DNA of 64,000 nucleotides from Physcomitrium patens (Eukaryota > Streptophyta > Bryopsida > Funariales > Funariaceae). Positions within the stretch are counted from its first letter, which is position 1. The number at the start of each line of letters is the position of its first letter. Of the stretch, positions 48,854-63,330 are shown piece by piece. The stretch lies in assembly GCF_000002425.4 (NCBI RefSeq), contig NC_037260.1, positions 10,403,414 to 10,467,413 on the forward strand, in the 5' to 3' direction. The notes below the pieces were generated by a model. That model saw nothing but the letters and a program-made list of their open reading frames with translations. It did not search any database and was not told the origin of the DNA. A program made the translations under genes and the position numbers.

Positions 48854-51434
48854 TTTTAAATTTATTTATATTTTTGAATGAAATATATCTATCTCATGAT
48901 AATCCTATAATATTTTCATTTTTTCTAATACACAAGAAGCCATCACCCCTTATATCATTACAATCTTGTTTTACAATAGTCTCTAGTAAAAATCCTTTAA
49001 ATTATCTAGATCTTCAAATTCTTTCTTTATCCTTGGCAAAAGATGCTCCTTCAAAATAGTTTAATTTCTTTCATGATTTGCACAAATTTTCAAAAATTAC
49101 ACTACCTTCTTTCTATCTTGACTTTTTATCCTTACATAGTACAAACCATCATCCATTACCTTTATTTCTATTTATGAAGTAATAATATATGGTTGTCTCA
49201 ATATAATAAGATATGTAGACATGTCTTGCACAAAGAAATTTTGTCCATGAATATCATCTCCTATCACCACCTTGATATTTGGACAAGCTCCATACAAATC
49301 TCCCTTTGAATTATTTGATGCTCTTATCATCCATCCATGTTCAATATCAATAGGCCATTTTTTCTTTTAATACAATTCTTTTGATATTAAATTAATTACA
49401 ATACCATAATTAATCAATGCTACAATTGATTCTTCTACATCTCTCAATTTTAATAAAATTTTTGTAGTAGCCTTTATTCAATCACTTTGAGAATAGTGAC
49501 TAAAATCTTGAATCACATCTTTTTTATTCTAAATCTTGTGAAACATCTCCAAAAATTTGCATTTCATCTTTTTCATCTTAATTGCTATCCATTGCTCTTA
49601 TTCCTTGTGCATTTGATGTCATAGTATATCCTATAGATTGTCATTTTTTCTTTATTGTGTCAATAATAACTTCATGGAATTCATGCTTTACAATTCTTAA
49701 GATTTCACTAATTATGAATTCAATCTTTCTACTTAAAATCCGCTCCTTCAATACCTTCTTCAAATTTATAGCAGCTTCAATATCTGATTGTAATTTATAA
49801 ACATGAGCCTTTGCTTCTTTTTTTTATAATTTTCTTTTTCTTTATAGAAATATTCTTTGTTGTTTCTTCATCCTTAGGATTCTTTTGTTGTCATTTTTTT
49901 TTTTATTTTTTTTTTATAGTTTTTTTTATAGTCTTTCATCATTTTTATGCCTCTTTTATTTTTCTACTATTAATGCTTCATGTTGATTCCTTGCAATATG
50001 AGCATGCACCAATAATCCATCTACTAGATCATTTGACCTAATAATTTATCAAATATTATTGCCAACACATTTTAAATCATTTATAGAAATTTTTTTCTTT
50101 CCAACAAAGGTCATTGTACTTGACCACAAAGAATTAAATTCTCTTGATAATTTAAGATTTATACTTAAAAAATTTCTTGGACTTGCTCCCATCTAATATG
50201 TTGATGCTTTCTTGTTTGAGTTTTTAAATATTTTTTTTATAAACAATTTCATTCTCTTTTTATTAAAGTTTGTCTTTAATTTTTCTCCACTTTATTTTAA
50301 ATATATCATACCATCTTTAAAAAAACCAACTCCATTGTGTAATGCCATGTAAAATCTTCATATTTTTTTCTTAAATGATCTACACTATCACGCCATATGT
50401 ATCTATATATTATACCTTCTATCAGTTCTAATCTTTGATTTGTTGATACTCTTGATGATTGATCATTTTCTTTAAGTTTTGCAAATTTTATTTGCAAATC
50501 TCTCATTCCTTGTATAATTTCATTGATGTTTATTTCTTCTTTTTTTGATGTAGCTATTAAAGGTTGAGCCATAGATGTATAATTAATAGTATGCATTTCT
50601 ACCTTAGATATTTATAATGGTCTTTGAATACCCATTATATCAATTTTCTTTTTTCTTTTTGTAAGTAATCATATGACATCTTCTACTTCCTTCTAATTTT
50701 TTTTTAATTCTTCATCTTCTTTTTTATCTTTAAGTAAGATTTCTAACTTCTCTTACAACTGTCTATCAGCCGCTTGAAGAAAAAGCTCCACTTTACTTGG
50801 ATCCAATAATTGCCTTTCATTCTTTGATAAACAAGAATATTATTTTTTGAACTTCTTTAATAATTTTTTTTCTAGAAGATCCTTCTTAGGTCTTTCAATC
50901 CATTCAAAAAATGACTTCTTTATAATTTAATTACTATCTTCTAAAAAAAACTCATTCTTTAATGCTTGTAAAAATTTCTTCCATAAACCTCTAAAATGTC
51001 TTATAATGGACTTTTCTTGATTTTTTATCTCTAGTGCACTAGCCAATTCAAATAATTACACCATTTTCTTTCCTAAAACATACTTCAATTCCATCTCTTT
51101 TACATAAAACCTTAAATATTTTCTAATATCCTTTCCTTCAGATTCATCAATCTTGTCTACAACTACTTGTAATGCTTTATTTTCCATACTCTCTTTGCAA
51201 TCTTTAACTTGTTGCTATTGCATGAATAAAGCAAAATCCTCAAATATGCTTATAGAATTGAGATCAAAATACATACCTTATTTTCTACCAATACTTCTAT
51301 TTATAGCTCCAATGAAAGCACCATCTATAGCTCTTCCTTCAATTTTCTTGCCTTCTTTTTCTATAATTCAAATAATCCAAGAAAAATTTCAAATACCTTC
51401 CAATTCAAGATTTTCACGTCGAGTTCACCAATTA

Positions 51435-52592
51435 TATTGTATTACATAAAGTCTTATTTGAGAATGCATCAAGCACCTAGCTGTGGAAGATAGAAAAAAA
51501 ATTGCAATAACAAGATCCTAACAATTCTAATAGAATTCTAAATATATTTAAATTAAACCTTAATAATGATAATCAAGCTTTAATCAGATCCAAAAGAAAT
51601 CTTAAAGAAATTACAAAAAAACATAAAAAAATCCTATAGAATTTTTAAAGAAATTATAAAGAAATCATAAAAAAATAATAAATAGATCTTAAAGAAATCT
51701 TAAAGAAATCCAAAAGAAATCCAATAGAAATATTAAAAAAATCTTTAAAAAATCCTAACAAAATCCTAATTTAATCCCAATTGAAATCCTAATGGACCTT
51801 AACTAAATCTTAGGTTAAATCCTAAGTAAATTCTAAATTCTATACCAAATTTTAGAAATTTTTTAAATCCTAAATCCTAAATGAAACCTTAGACAAATTC
51901 TAAGACCTAAATAAACTCTAAATCCTAAATAAAATCCAAACCAAAATCTAACCAATTCAAATCAATCTTAAGGTAGATTAGAGTCCAATATCTATTAATT
52001 GAATCATTAATTTTGCTTAAATATTTATCTACTTTTTAACCTCTTAATTAAAAATGAGTATAACAAATTTGAAGATAATCGTAATTACCAAATAAAAGAA
52101 AAATCCTAGAATCTACTTAAATATTGGCTAGCTTCCTATTCCAATTTAAATATTAAACTTCCAATGCCAATATCTCATTTTTGAACCATTGAATTTCTTT
52201 CAAAATCTATTTAAATTATTAGAAATCAAGTCTAGTTTCTACATAAAAAAAATTCACTTCAATCCAATTGATAGATTGCTAAAGATCTCAAAAGTACTCA
52301 TTGATCCTCAAACTCCAAATTCTAAGATCTCAATCCATAAAAACCTTCACATATTATATATGCCTATATTATTTTATTTTCCAATCTAATTTGTTTCTTT
52401 TTTATTTATAATCCTATAAAATAAGAAGAAGCCTATTTTATAAAAAAAAAATAATAATATCCTTTAATTTTACTATCTTTTTGACTATTATCTATTTTCT
52501 GAGATAATTTGTTATAATATTTTAAAATAAGATCTTCTATAATATAATCTTTTTTTCTTTCTTTCATTCATTAGCTATATTATATCATGATA
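51435..52592 (-). repeat. 5' LTR of Gypsy element 4
   Basis: 1158 bases, longer than its partner. Same heptamer-rich interior. The primer-binding site lies at its left edge (about 51410-51432). Confidence 0.85.
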
Positions 52593-55500
52593 CTATGATA
52601 AAATCCATAGAAACAAAAGACCATGGTTTTTCTGAGATAGGTTATGGCTAAAAAATTCAATAAAGTTGATGGCAAGGAGTTTTGGATCTTAAACAAATAT
52701 TACGTGATTGTACAAAGTCTTTGACTATCTTTCACATTTGATGCCATCAAAAATCTTTCAATGTTAGCTTCAAAGTCTTGTTGTATCCAAAATGTTTGGC
52801 TATTGGAAAGTCATGACGAGCTTGAAGAATATGTAATTGTGCGTCACCTTCTGGAATGTCTAATTGTCCATTAAAATAAAATAGGTTGTTTTTAAACTCA
52901 AACTTAAAAGTATCATGAGATATAGAAGAATTATTCTTGATATCATAAATAAGAAGATCAGAGGGCATATTTGATTGAATTTGATTGAATTTGATTGATA
53001 AAGGTTAAATCAATAGTCTATATTGATTTTATTGTTCAAAGGTGAAAATGCTCTGACTTTAAGAGAATTGTTCTTTATTGATGAAAAGATGCATCTTTTT
53101 CTTTTGATAGAAGATAAAAATATTTAAAAATAGTATGCTACAAAACTTGTTATTTTCCAAGTTGATAATTAATCTTAAAATCAAGTCTCAATAAAAACAT
53201 ACTCTAATAAGTTTGGCAATAATTTCAACCACATACCGATATGAAATACTTGAGCTTCTTGTTATCTGTATACATGATGATTAGACTTGAAGCACCTTCT
53301 AAATAATGATGCCATTATTGAAATGAATCTATAATTGCAAAGAGGTCTTTATCATAGATCTCATAATTAATCTCGATTGCTAGAATTTTTTTAGATTGAA
53401 AAGCTATTAGATGGAGTTTATTGTCTGTTTTTATATATGACAATACTATACTTAATGCTGAGTCTGATGCATCTATTTTCATGAAAAATACCTTAAAGAA
53501 GTCAACACAATATAACATTAGTACAAAAATAAACTCATTTTATAAAGCATCAAACAATGCTTTACCTTCTTTACTCCACTCAAGTTTGTTTTTACAAGTC
53601 ATATGTATAAGTGGAGCTGCAATTTAAGAAAAAATCTTGATGATGATCTGATAATAATTCACAAAGCTCAAAAAGAATTGCACATCTTTTATTGTTCTTG
53701 AAATCTTCCAATCCATGATAGTTTGGACCTTCTTCAAATCCATCATTAGCCCTTTGTTGGAAATGATGTATCTTAGGAAGTCAACTTGAGTAGTGTAGAA
53801 TACACACTTTTTTAACTTGGCATATAATCCTGCATCTCTAAATTTTTTAATATACAACAAACATAAACTTTATACTCTTCTATGTTCTTAGACTAGATTA
53901 AGATGTCATCTAAATAATAGATGACAAAATCATCAAGAAACTCACAAAAGACATCATTCATTAGATGTTGAAAAGTAGTTGATGTATTTGTGAGTGAAAA
54001 AGGTATGATATTATATTCAAAATGTCCATATCTAGCTTAAAATGTAATTTTTTATTCACCTCTTTCTTTAATGTCTACTAGATTATATGATCTTTTTATA
54101 TCTATTTTTATATAGATCTTTATTTGATTGAGTTGATCATAAAGATAATGCTTTGGAAGAATATTTATATTTTTTTTTTCAAAAATATACTTAAAATCTT
54201 AATATTGGCTAAGAATATTACTTGATGTCTTTCCACCATCAAAAATAGGCATGGCATATATAACAAAAGATGACTTTTTTTTTGTGACATGCATGAAAGT
54301 TCTTGCACCTATCAGTAAGTATTTGAATATACTAGATTTATATATTTTTATTTGACTAACAAAATTTTGAATTAAACTACCAAAAATATCAAGATTACAA
54401 AAAATCTAATCTATTTAAAGATTATACTTTTCTAACTAAGATAATCTTAAAATATTTGAATTGGACGAAGATCTTATTACATTAAATAATACTATATTAT
54501 TATAATCTTTAATTGCTACATTTAAAAGAACCATCTCATATGTAATATTTTTAAAAGATAATAAACGACCATTTATGACTTCTATATGTATGGATTTAGT
54601 TTTTATAATTAATAATATTCTTCATTTTTTGCCAAAATTTTTATCTATAAAATAAATTAAGGCTCTTGAATTTAACAAAGCTAAGACTTTGTTATTTTTT
54701 GGTCCTAAATAAACTTCTATTGTAAAACAAGATGAAGGATCTAAAGAAAGAATAGGACATTTACTAAGAGTTATGCAAGATTTTAGCCGCACAATCCCTA
54801 TTGTAGTTGGAATAACTCATTTTCTGATACATTGTCTTCTTTGGCAACCATACTTCTCATTTTGTAGTTAAATTGTTTATTTGGACAATGTTGAGTAGTG
54901 TGTTTAGTTTTTCTATAATATAAGCATAAGTCTTTTTGATGTTGTTAAATTTTTTTTATTCCGTAAGAGATTTAAAATATATTATATTAATTTGCATTGG
55001 TTTTGACTTTCATGAATAAGTTTCTAAAAACTTCAAAATACAACAATAGAAGTAGAGTGATTTACTCATTTTTAAAATAAGATAGGAATAATAAGTTAGT
55101 ACTCTTCTCAAACTATCAAGAACATGAAACTTGAGGAAAGAAATATTTTATGTATTGTTAAGTCACTCAAATGAATTAAAAATTCATTCAAAAATAATAT
55201 GGTATTAAACTAAAATGACTATTGCCAAAGACGAGAAGACTAAAAAGTCTTGAAACAAGACTAAAGATTAAAAAGGCATTGATAAGAGTGAAGAAGGTTT
55301 CATTCTTGCCTCTATATATATTCTTAATTAGATGCTACATAGTGATGTCCTATAAGACCTCCAAAATGTGTTGACTTTGCAAGACTTGTATCTTAACTCC
55401 CAAAGAAAGTTTTCTATATATACGCTACATAGTTAGCTTGTTCTATAAGCTATCAACATGTGGTTAACTTGTTGACCAAGTTTCTAATCTATCAATCAAC

Positions 55501-55630
55501 TACAACTACATGTAAAGTCAAAGCAATATCTATGAAGCTTCTTTAGAAAATATTATAAAACAAATATACTTTTAACTACTTCTACTTAATCATATAAGTA
55601 AAATTTGAATAAATATATATATTTATGATA
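52593..55630 (-). mobile_element. Ty3/Gypsy fossil (element 3), main part
   Basis: Minus-strand relic of the same family as element 2. Parts: 5' LTR 55114-55630, gag remnant with a short zinc-knuckle region (about 55110-54830), protease (about 54740-54400), reverse transcriptase (about 54200-53624), RNase H (about 53620-53250) and the start of integrase (52980-52593). It is broken many times and shorter than element 2. No 3' LTR is present, so LTR dating is not possible. It must be older than element 4, which sits inside it. Confidence 0.82.
55114..55630 (-). repeat. 5' LTR of Gypsy element 3
   Basis: About 517 bases similar to the LTRs of element 2 (shared GAAGCTTCT, TATATATA and CTTGTTGACCA blocks), but clearly diverged. 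Confidence 0.8.
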
Positions 55631-56248
55631 TTTAGAGTCTAGTTTTGATTCTAGTTCACAACTAGTCATCTTTGAATATTAATTCTTGGTATCTTAAGAT
55701 AATTTTTACTACAATATTTTTTTTAATTCTTTTTTAAAGATGTCTAGATTTTTTTTAAAATATAATTTATTTTATCTTATTTATAATCTTATAAAATAAA
55801 TAAAAGTCTTTCTTATAGAAAGATAATATTAATACTAAAAGTTTTTATTAACTTCCTATCTTTTATTCATGTTTTCCTATTGTATCTTTTTAATAGGTTC
55901 TTTTATAATAAATTTCATATTTTTATCTTTCACCATATAGTCATATTATAACACAATATTATTTGAAGCTAACTTCAACTAATACGCCTAGTCTTTGAAG
56001 TTACTCATCAAGAAATATTGATAAATTTTAAGGCCAATGTAATGGCCAAAAGAAAATTATATACATATTATTAACACAATATAGTTGAAATTGAAAGATG
56101 AAAAAAAAAAAAAAAAAAAATGAAAGATTCTAGTTGTGAAGACATAAACTTCATTTTTCTCCATATTGATTATTTAGATGTTTAAAAGATATATTAGAAA
56201 GAAAATAAATAAATAAAAATAAATAAAAATAAAAAATCAATTATTTTT
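55631..56248. other. AT-rich spacer
   Basis: No gene. Contains a poly-A run near 56101-56120 and AAAT-type simple sequence near 56205-56235. A block around 55640-55970 resembles the LTR ends of element 4 (for example the TTTTCAxxATATAGTCATATTATAACACAAxA end) and may be another old LTR piece. Confidence 0.4.
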
Positions 56249-56790
56249 TGTGACGTCTAATTACTATGATTAGTAAATTAATTAAGATTTTCTCATAGAT
56301 ATATATATTTACCTCAATAATTACTTATATAATTAGATAGAAGTAGATAAATATAGTTTAATTTCATAAAGTCTTTTAGTAAAGCTTCTTAGAAGCTTTA
56401 TAAATGTGGTTTTGACTTTAGACATGTTTGTAGGTTGAAAACTTGGCCAACACTTAACCATGTATTGGTAGCTTGTAGAACAAGTTAACTCCGTATAGTA
56501 GCTTGTAGGACAAGCTGATCATGTGGCGCATATATAGATAACTTGCCTTGGAAGTTAAGAAATGTAGCTAGTAAAGTCAACATGTTTTGGAGATCCTATA
56601 GGACATCGCCACGTAGCTCTTAGTTAAGAGTATATATAGAAGCAAGAGTGAAGCCTTCTTCACTCTTGTTAATGGTGTTTTAATCCTTGGTTTTGTTTCA
56701 AGGCTTTCTAATCTTCTTGTTTTTGGCAATAGCCATTCTTGTTAATATTACCTTACCTTTTGAGTGACTTTCTAGTTCTCTTCAGTGACA
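56249..56790 (+). repeat. Solo LTR of the element 2/3 family, inverted
   Basis: 542 bases with TG...CA ends, whose reverse complement aligns with the LTRs of elements 2 and 3 (GTGAAGAAGGCTTCACTCTTG, CTATATATACTC and CTATTGCC blocks). No internal element sequence follows on either side. Such solo LTRs normally arise by LTR-LTR recombination. No matching target duplication is seen (TTTTT before, TAAGA after). Confidence 0.8.
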
Positions 56791-57506
56791 TAAGAGTTTA
56801 TTAAGGATTCTCTTTCTTTGAGATTCATATCTTTGATAGATTTTTTTTATTCTACTTTGCTAAGATATACAAATGAATTTTATTTTATATAATAGGCTTT
56901 CTTGAAATTGGTGTAGTATAATCTTTAGAGGAAATTTTAATAATTTAAAAAAGCATCAATTAATTGGATAATATACCTACCTCAAATATGTAAATCAAAT
57001 GATAACTTTAAGGCCCAAATATAATCTATAAAGTAGATAATAGCTACAGATTGCATTCTAATGATAGTACAATCTAGTGACAAGTTTTTTAGTACAAAAA
57101 AAAGTTTTTTTTTCTATAGAATGCATTTTATGAACTTACATAAGTGTTTAAGTTGTAATCTACTCCTTGAAAGAATTCAATTGTTCAAGGCTTTCAAAGA
57201 AGAAGATTTCAAAGTACCAATTTAGTTGAGACAAAAAAACTCTTTAATATATAATACAATGTAATATAGAGCAAAATACTCAAAAGTATATATAATTATT
57301 TAAGTAATTAAAAACTACAACATGTCAATTTATTTATAAAATAGTACTTATATTAAAAAAAATATTTACAAATGATTGATATATAAATTGAAAGAATTTT
57401 TTATAATTTAAAATGGATGTATAGAATTGACCATAAAAAAAATTACTCTTAATGATCAAGTAGATACATCTAATAAGATGATCTTACCACTATATAAGCA
57501 ATTTTT
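56791..57506. other. AT-rich spacer between solo LTR and element 2
   Basis: No gene or named repeat is recognised. Confidence 0.4.
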
Positions 57507-58064
57507 TGTAAAGGACATGAACTAAAAGATGATGCATAAACCAATAAAATCTGTATCAAAGAAAGAATGATAAAATAGAAATAAAGAAGTACATATATTT
57601 AAAGAAACTAAAAAGGCTTATTGCCAAAAGACAAGAAAACTTGAGACTCTTGAAACTAGACTAAAAGCAAGAAAGAAGTTGACAAGAGCGAAGAGGACTT
57701 CACTCTTGTTGCTATATATACTATCTAACTAAAGGCTACATGGTAATGTTCTATAGGACTTCCAATATGTATTGACTTTGTAGAATACATGTCTTGAATT
57801 ACAAGGCAAGTTTTTCTATGTGTGGGCCATATAATTAGCTTGGTCTTCAAGCTAACAACATGTGTGGTACATGGCCAACTTATTGACCACATTTCTAACC
57901 CAAAAAGTCAATTAAAGATATCTATAAAGTCAAAGCAGCCTCTATGAAGCTTTTAGGAAGCTTCCATAGAAGATATTATAGAATTAAATTACTTTTATCT
58001 ACTTCTACTTACTTCTATCTATTTATATAGGTAATTACTGGCTTACATGTATATGTCCGTGACA
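57507..58064 (-). repeat. 3' LTR of Gypsy element 2
   Basis: 558 bases, TG...CA. A decayed heat-shock-like GAAnnTT/GAAnnTTC block lies near 57938-57957. A TATATATA run lies near 57711-57720. Confidence 0.92.
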
Positions 58065-58094
58065 TTACCCTCTCTTCTAGGGACGAGTTCCACA

Positions 58095-58330
58095 AGGAGC
58101 GATCATCATATGTTGAAGAAATCTATAATGTGATGAATTGTATTTGCCACATACTCGAATCTTAATTCTCTTCAAAGATAGTTAATAGGACCTCTCAACC
58201 ATCGATAGTATTCTATACCAAGGAGGGAAGACCACCTTCTTATCTAATCGTTGTTGAGGCCTTCATAACTTCTTTCAAATAAAATATTTGGAATACCCTC
58301 AGGAGTTGTTTTTACCTCTAATATAATTAC
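58095..58330 (-). pseudogene. Extra coding segment of Gypsy element 2, counterpart of 26416-26640
   Basis: The stretch between chromodomain and 3' LTR shows, on the minus strand, a YYRWLRGPINYL-like motif matching HYRWLQGPMNHL of element 1. The frame is decayed. The shared position and motif support descent from one coding segment. Confidence 0.5.
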
Positions 58331-61300
58331 CAAACATCGGGAGTCTCTTCCAAGATCATGATACCAAATGCATTGTATTTTGCCATCTATTCAAGAAAAA
58401 ATATGTCATTCTTGAGGATCTTCATCTCAATTACATCATCTTGAAGGTTGTGACAATTATAATGTCTCGTCCAGTAGGTTAGAAAATAAAGGCTCTTCAG
58501 TTGAATCTATTGGTTGTTGGTTCTCCATCTCCTTAGCGACACAATTATAAAGAAGCTACAAACAAGGATTGAAAGTAGAATGTTATCTTACCTAGATCTT
58601 ATTTTTTTTAAAAAGAAGGTTTTCATTTTGATTTTGATGGATGTCATCGATGAAAAGCCTCCACTGCCTTTGCTACATTTGTAAGATTCTTTACTAGCTC
58701 CCATGTGCATTCACTAATATTATATATGTACCAATGGACAAGATATTCTAATTTATTTTGGCACTGCCCTGAATCTAGGACTTCTTCTACTTCAAACTCT
58801 TCATTATTATCCACTTCTATAAGGAATGGTGGAGCTTATCTTCTTCTTGGTATGTCCACTATCTTGTATAATTCAAGAAGAGACACGTGGAACATTGGAT
58901 GGATTTTCATTGACTTTTGTAGGTGTAAACAATATGTAATTGGATTGATTTGTGCAGAAATAGGAAATGGTTCAAATCTATGATAGTCCAACTTGTGACA
59001 AGGATGAGTGGTATTGATATTGCGACAAAGTAATCATACTTTGTCACCCATGTCGAATGGTAGTTGTTCCATTGGATAGACATCCGCATTGATCTTTTGT
59101 TATTCTTAAGCTTCTTTTAATTAAACCTTCATTGTTATATATAATTTTGATAAATGATTTGCCAAATCTTCCATTGCAAGATTATTAGCTTTTGAAAAGT
59201 CAAAAGTATCAAGTCATGGATGATAATCATAATTGATAAAGAAAGGTAATTTTTTTTTAGAAGAATGTATTGTATTATTATAAGCAAATTCTATGAATGG
59301 CAAAAGAGTTGTCCAATCATCTTATTGGTAGTTAATAGTACATCCTAAATACTGCTCCAAAACTTGATTAACACGCTCTATTTATTCATTAGTTTAAGGA
59401 TGGAATATCAAAGATAGTTTTATATGTATTTTTAAAATCTTAAAAAGATTTTGCCAAAATCTTCATACAAACTAAGTTCCTTATCCGATATAATATCTTT
59501 GGATAATCCATGATAGTAATAGATGTTGTCAAGAAAGAGCTTAGCTATTTCTTCACATGTGATAGATTTTTTATATGATACAAAATATGTCGTCTTGATA
59601 AAATGATCTACTATCACAAATATAGGATCATAAGAACGTGAAATTGAAAGATTTGTGATCAAATCCATAGAAACAGAAGACCATGGTTGTTCTAGAATAA
59701 GTAATGGTTGAAGAAGTTTGTAAAGTCGATAACGAGGAGTTTTTGATCTTGAACAAATGTTGCATGACTGAACAAAGTCTTTCACACCCTTCCACATTTG
59801 TTGCCACCAAAAATCTCTAGATATAAGCTCCAAAGTCTTGTTGTATCCAAAATGTCTTATTATTAGAAAGTCATGCCATGCTTGAAGAATACGTAATTAT
59901 GTTTTTTTCTTTTGGAATATATAATTGACCTTCAAAATAGAGTAGGTTGTTTTTGAAATCAAACTTAGAAGTATCTTAGAACTTAGAAGAAAAAGTCTCA
60001 ATATTGTGAACAAGAGGATCAAAAGACATAGTTGATTGGATTTGTTTCACAAGGATCAAATCAACAGTCAACATTGATTTCATTACTCAAAGATGAAAAT
60101 GCTCTAGCTTCAAGAGAATTATTCTTCGTTGTTTAAAAGATGCATTCCTTTCTTTTGGTGCAAGATAAGAACATCTAGAAAGAGCATCTAACAAACCTTA
60201 TTATTTTTTGGGTTGATATGTGATCTTGAAATCAAATCTTGATAAGGACATGCTTCAACGGACTTGGCAACGACTTAAAACATGTGCTGATATGAAGTAC
60301 TCGAGATTCTTGTAATCCATATATATGATGATTGGATTAGAAGTGCCTTCTAGATGATGACGCCATTCTTGAAATGAATCCACAATTGCAAGAAGCTCTT
60401 TGTCGTGGATTTCATAGTTAATCTTGGCTGTTGAAAATTTTTTGAAATAAAAAGCTACTAGGTGAAGTTTATCATCTACTCCCATTTGTTATAATACAAC
60501 ACCCAAAGCAATGTCTGATGCATCTATTTCCATAAAAAATACCTCAAAAAATTTGACATGATACAAGATTGGAGCAGAAATAAAGGTTGACTTCAAATTT
60601 TCAAAAGATGCTTCAGCTTCTTTACTCCACTCAACTTTGGCTTTGCAAGTTAAACATGTAAGTGGAGCTACAACTCTAGAGAAGTCTCTGATGAAGATCC
60701 GATAATAGTTGACAAAGTCTAAAAAGCATTGAACATCTCTTACCATTTTTTGAATCTTCCAATTCATAATTGTTTGAACTTTCTTCGGATCCATCATAAG
60801 TCCATCATTTGAATTGATGTATCCTAAGAATTCGACTTGAGTAGTATAGAATACATACTTTTTTTATCTTAGCATAGAGTCCCGTATCTCTTAATTTTTG
60901 TAATACACGATGAACATGAAGTTTATGTTCATGTGTATTCTTAGAATAGATCAAGATACCATCCATATAACAAACAACAAAGTCGTCTAAAAACTCTCAA
61001 AAAATATCATTCATTAAATGTTGAAAAGGTGCCAATGCATTTATAAGTCCAAAAGGCATGATGTTGTATTCAAAATGTCCAAACCTAGTTCAAAATACAT
61101 TCTTCCATTCATCTCCTTTTTTAATACTTACTAGATTGTATGCTTCCCATAGATCTATTTTTGTGTAGATCTTAGCTTAATTCAATTGATTGAAAAGTCC
61201 AGATATCAAAGGTAGAAGGTACCTATTTTTGATGGTGGTCTTGTTGAGTTCTCAATAATCAACACAAATCTCCAATGATCCATCTTTCTTCTTCACAAAT

Positions 61301-63330
61301 TAGATTGGAGCTCTTATTGGTGATTTGAAATAGCATATGAAATTCTTGGCCATATTTTCTTCAATATATTCCTTGAATTCAGCCAATTCATTTTGTGATA
61401 AACTATAGATTGGTCTAAATGGCGGTTGTGCTCCTTCTTAAATGTCAATTGAACAGTCATAGGGACAATGTTCTTGAAGAATATTTCTATTTTTCTTCTC
61501 AAATATATCTTGAAATTCTTGATATTGGCTCGGAATACTACTTGAAGTCTTTTTATCATTAAAAATAGGTGTGGCGTAAATGACACAAGGTGATCCTTCT
61601 TTTTCAGCATGCAAGAAAGCTCTTACATCTACAAATATAGGTTTAATTGCACTAGACTTATGACTTTCTATTGGATTAATTTTACTCTTAATTATGCTTT
61701 TAGAGAAGTCAAGGATACGAGAAATCCAATCTATAGAAGGATTATACTTTTCTAACCATGATAAACCTAAAATAATTGGATTAAAGAGAGATCTAATTAT
61801 ATTAAAGATTATGCAACTATTATAACCATTTATTGCTACATCTATAAGAAGTATTTTATGAATAATATCTCTAGAAGACAATGGACAACCATCCATGACT
61901 TCTACATGAACAAATTGGATTTTTTGTACTAACGATATTTTATGACTTTTAACAAATTCTACATCTAAGAAACAAGCTAAGGTACCTAAATCTATCAAGG
62001 TGGAGGCTTTATATTTATTAGGTCCTAAAGGCACATCTATTATAAAACAAGGAGAGGGTTCTGAGGAGAAGATAGGACCTTCATTAAAAATTGTATAAGA
62101 TTCCAGTCACACAATGCCTATTGTAGCTAGACAAATTTCTCAATACATTGTCTTCTTTGACAGATGTGCTCATCATTTTTTGATTTTGTCCCTTCTTTGG
62201 ACAATGTTGAGTAGTGTGTTTAGATTCTCCATAATATAAGCACAATCCTTTTTCACGGCGACAAGTCTTTTCTTGCTTGATAAGATGTTTAAAATATATC
62301 ACATTAATTTGTATATTCTCTCCTTCTGAATGTATGTATTGAGGAGATGTCGGTGTTGCCATCATATCATAGTAATGTTGAGGCCTATTTGTACGACTCT
62401 CATATCAAAATTCAAAAAGTTGATTGTCACATTTCAGAGCAAAGTTAATTACATGACTCAATGTTTGAGGATCAGGTAAGTTGAGCATCAATTTCTTTAC
62501 TTCATATTGTAATCCATAGAGAAATTAGTTAATAAGTGCAGCATCATCTTACTTGATATTAATTATAAGTTGTCAAAACTGTGAAGCATATAACGTTACA
62601 AATCGATTCCTTTATTGTAAAATATGAATCTTATTAGTTACAACACAAGTTGTATCGTGTTCTCTACACATAGACCAAAATTTTGCAAAAAATGCTTCCA
62701 TATTTTCAATATTAGATGTCATCATTCAAAAAAAGATGAAAACCACGATAGTGTTGAACGTCAAAGAAGTGTACCAATGAATCTAACTTGTAATCCTAGA
62801 GTTGGATAGCTTTGAATTTGAAGTTCAATCACAAGTTGTATTTGATTGATAAATCCTCAAAATTTCAATCTTATACTATCAAACTTCTCGGATATGATAA
62901 CTCTTGCTTCTCTAATACTTGAACAATGTTCCACCATAGGTGCAGGGACATGATTTTGTGCAGATATTGAAGCAGCTCTAATCATCTCTATATCCTCACT
63001 TCTTGCCATTCTTGTTGATTCTTGTAGTGGTAAGCTAAGTTGATAAATTGCAAGCAACAACTCCCTCAATTACGCTTGTATTTGTGCCATTGCACTCTTC
63101 ATTTCAAGAAGCTTTGTCATAATAACACTCAAAAAAATATCTAATACTACTCAAGATAAGTAAAAAAAAGGACTTAAGGACAAAAAAAAAAAATACTAGG
63201 AACAATATCAGTTTAGAAGAGGGTAATCTATAACTTCTAATACACTTATGTCTTATCATGAGAAAGGGGTAATCCACTCTTAATCAAGACAAGACAAAGC
63301 TCTAATACTGTAAGTATACTCTTGTCAATC

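Larger units (their letters stand above)
44341..52592 (-). mobile_element. Divergent Ty3/Gypsy element (element 4), fossil, nested in element 3
   Basis: An 8.25-kb minus-strand element. LTRs are 44341-45389 and 51435-52592. The target CTAT is duplicated (44337-44340 and 52593-52596), and the flanks rejoin into integrase sequence like that of element 2. A primer site beginning TGGTGAACTCGACGTG lies just inside the right LTR, unlike the Met type of the other elements. Parts on the minus strand: gag-like (about 51430-50300), protease region (about 49500-49200), reverse transcriptase (about 48650-47550, with RFIQDM and MPFLDDM), RNase H (about 47400-46990), integrase and C-terminal region (about 46600-45500). 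Very AT-rich and broken dozens of times. LTRs differ at roughly one base in seven. Confidence 0.85.

Noticed and set aside
49582-50041. Phe-rich plus-strand frames that look like membrane proteins
   Set aside because: They are opposite-strand readings of the A-rich gag-protease region of the minus-strand Gypsy element 4.
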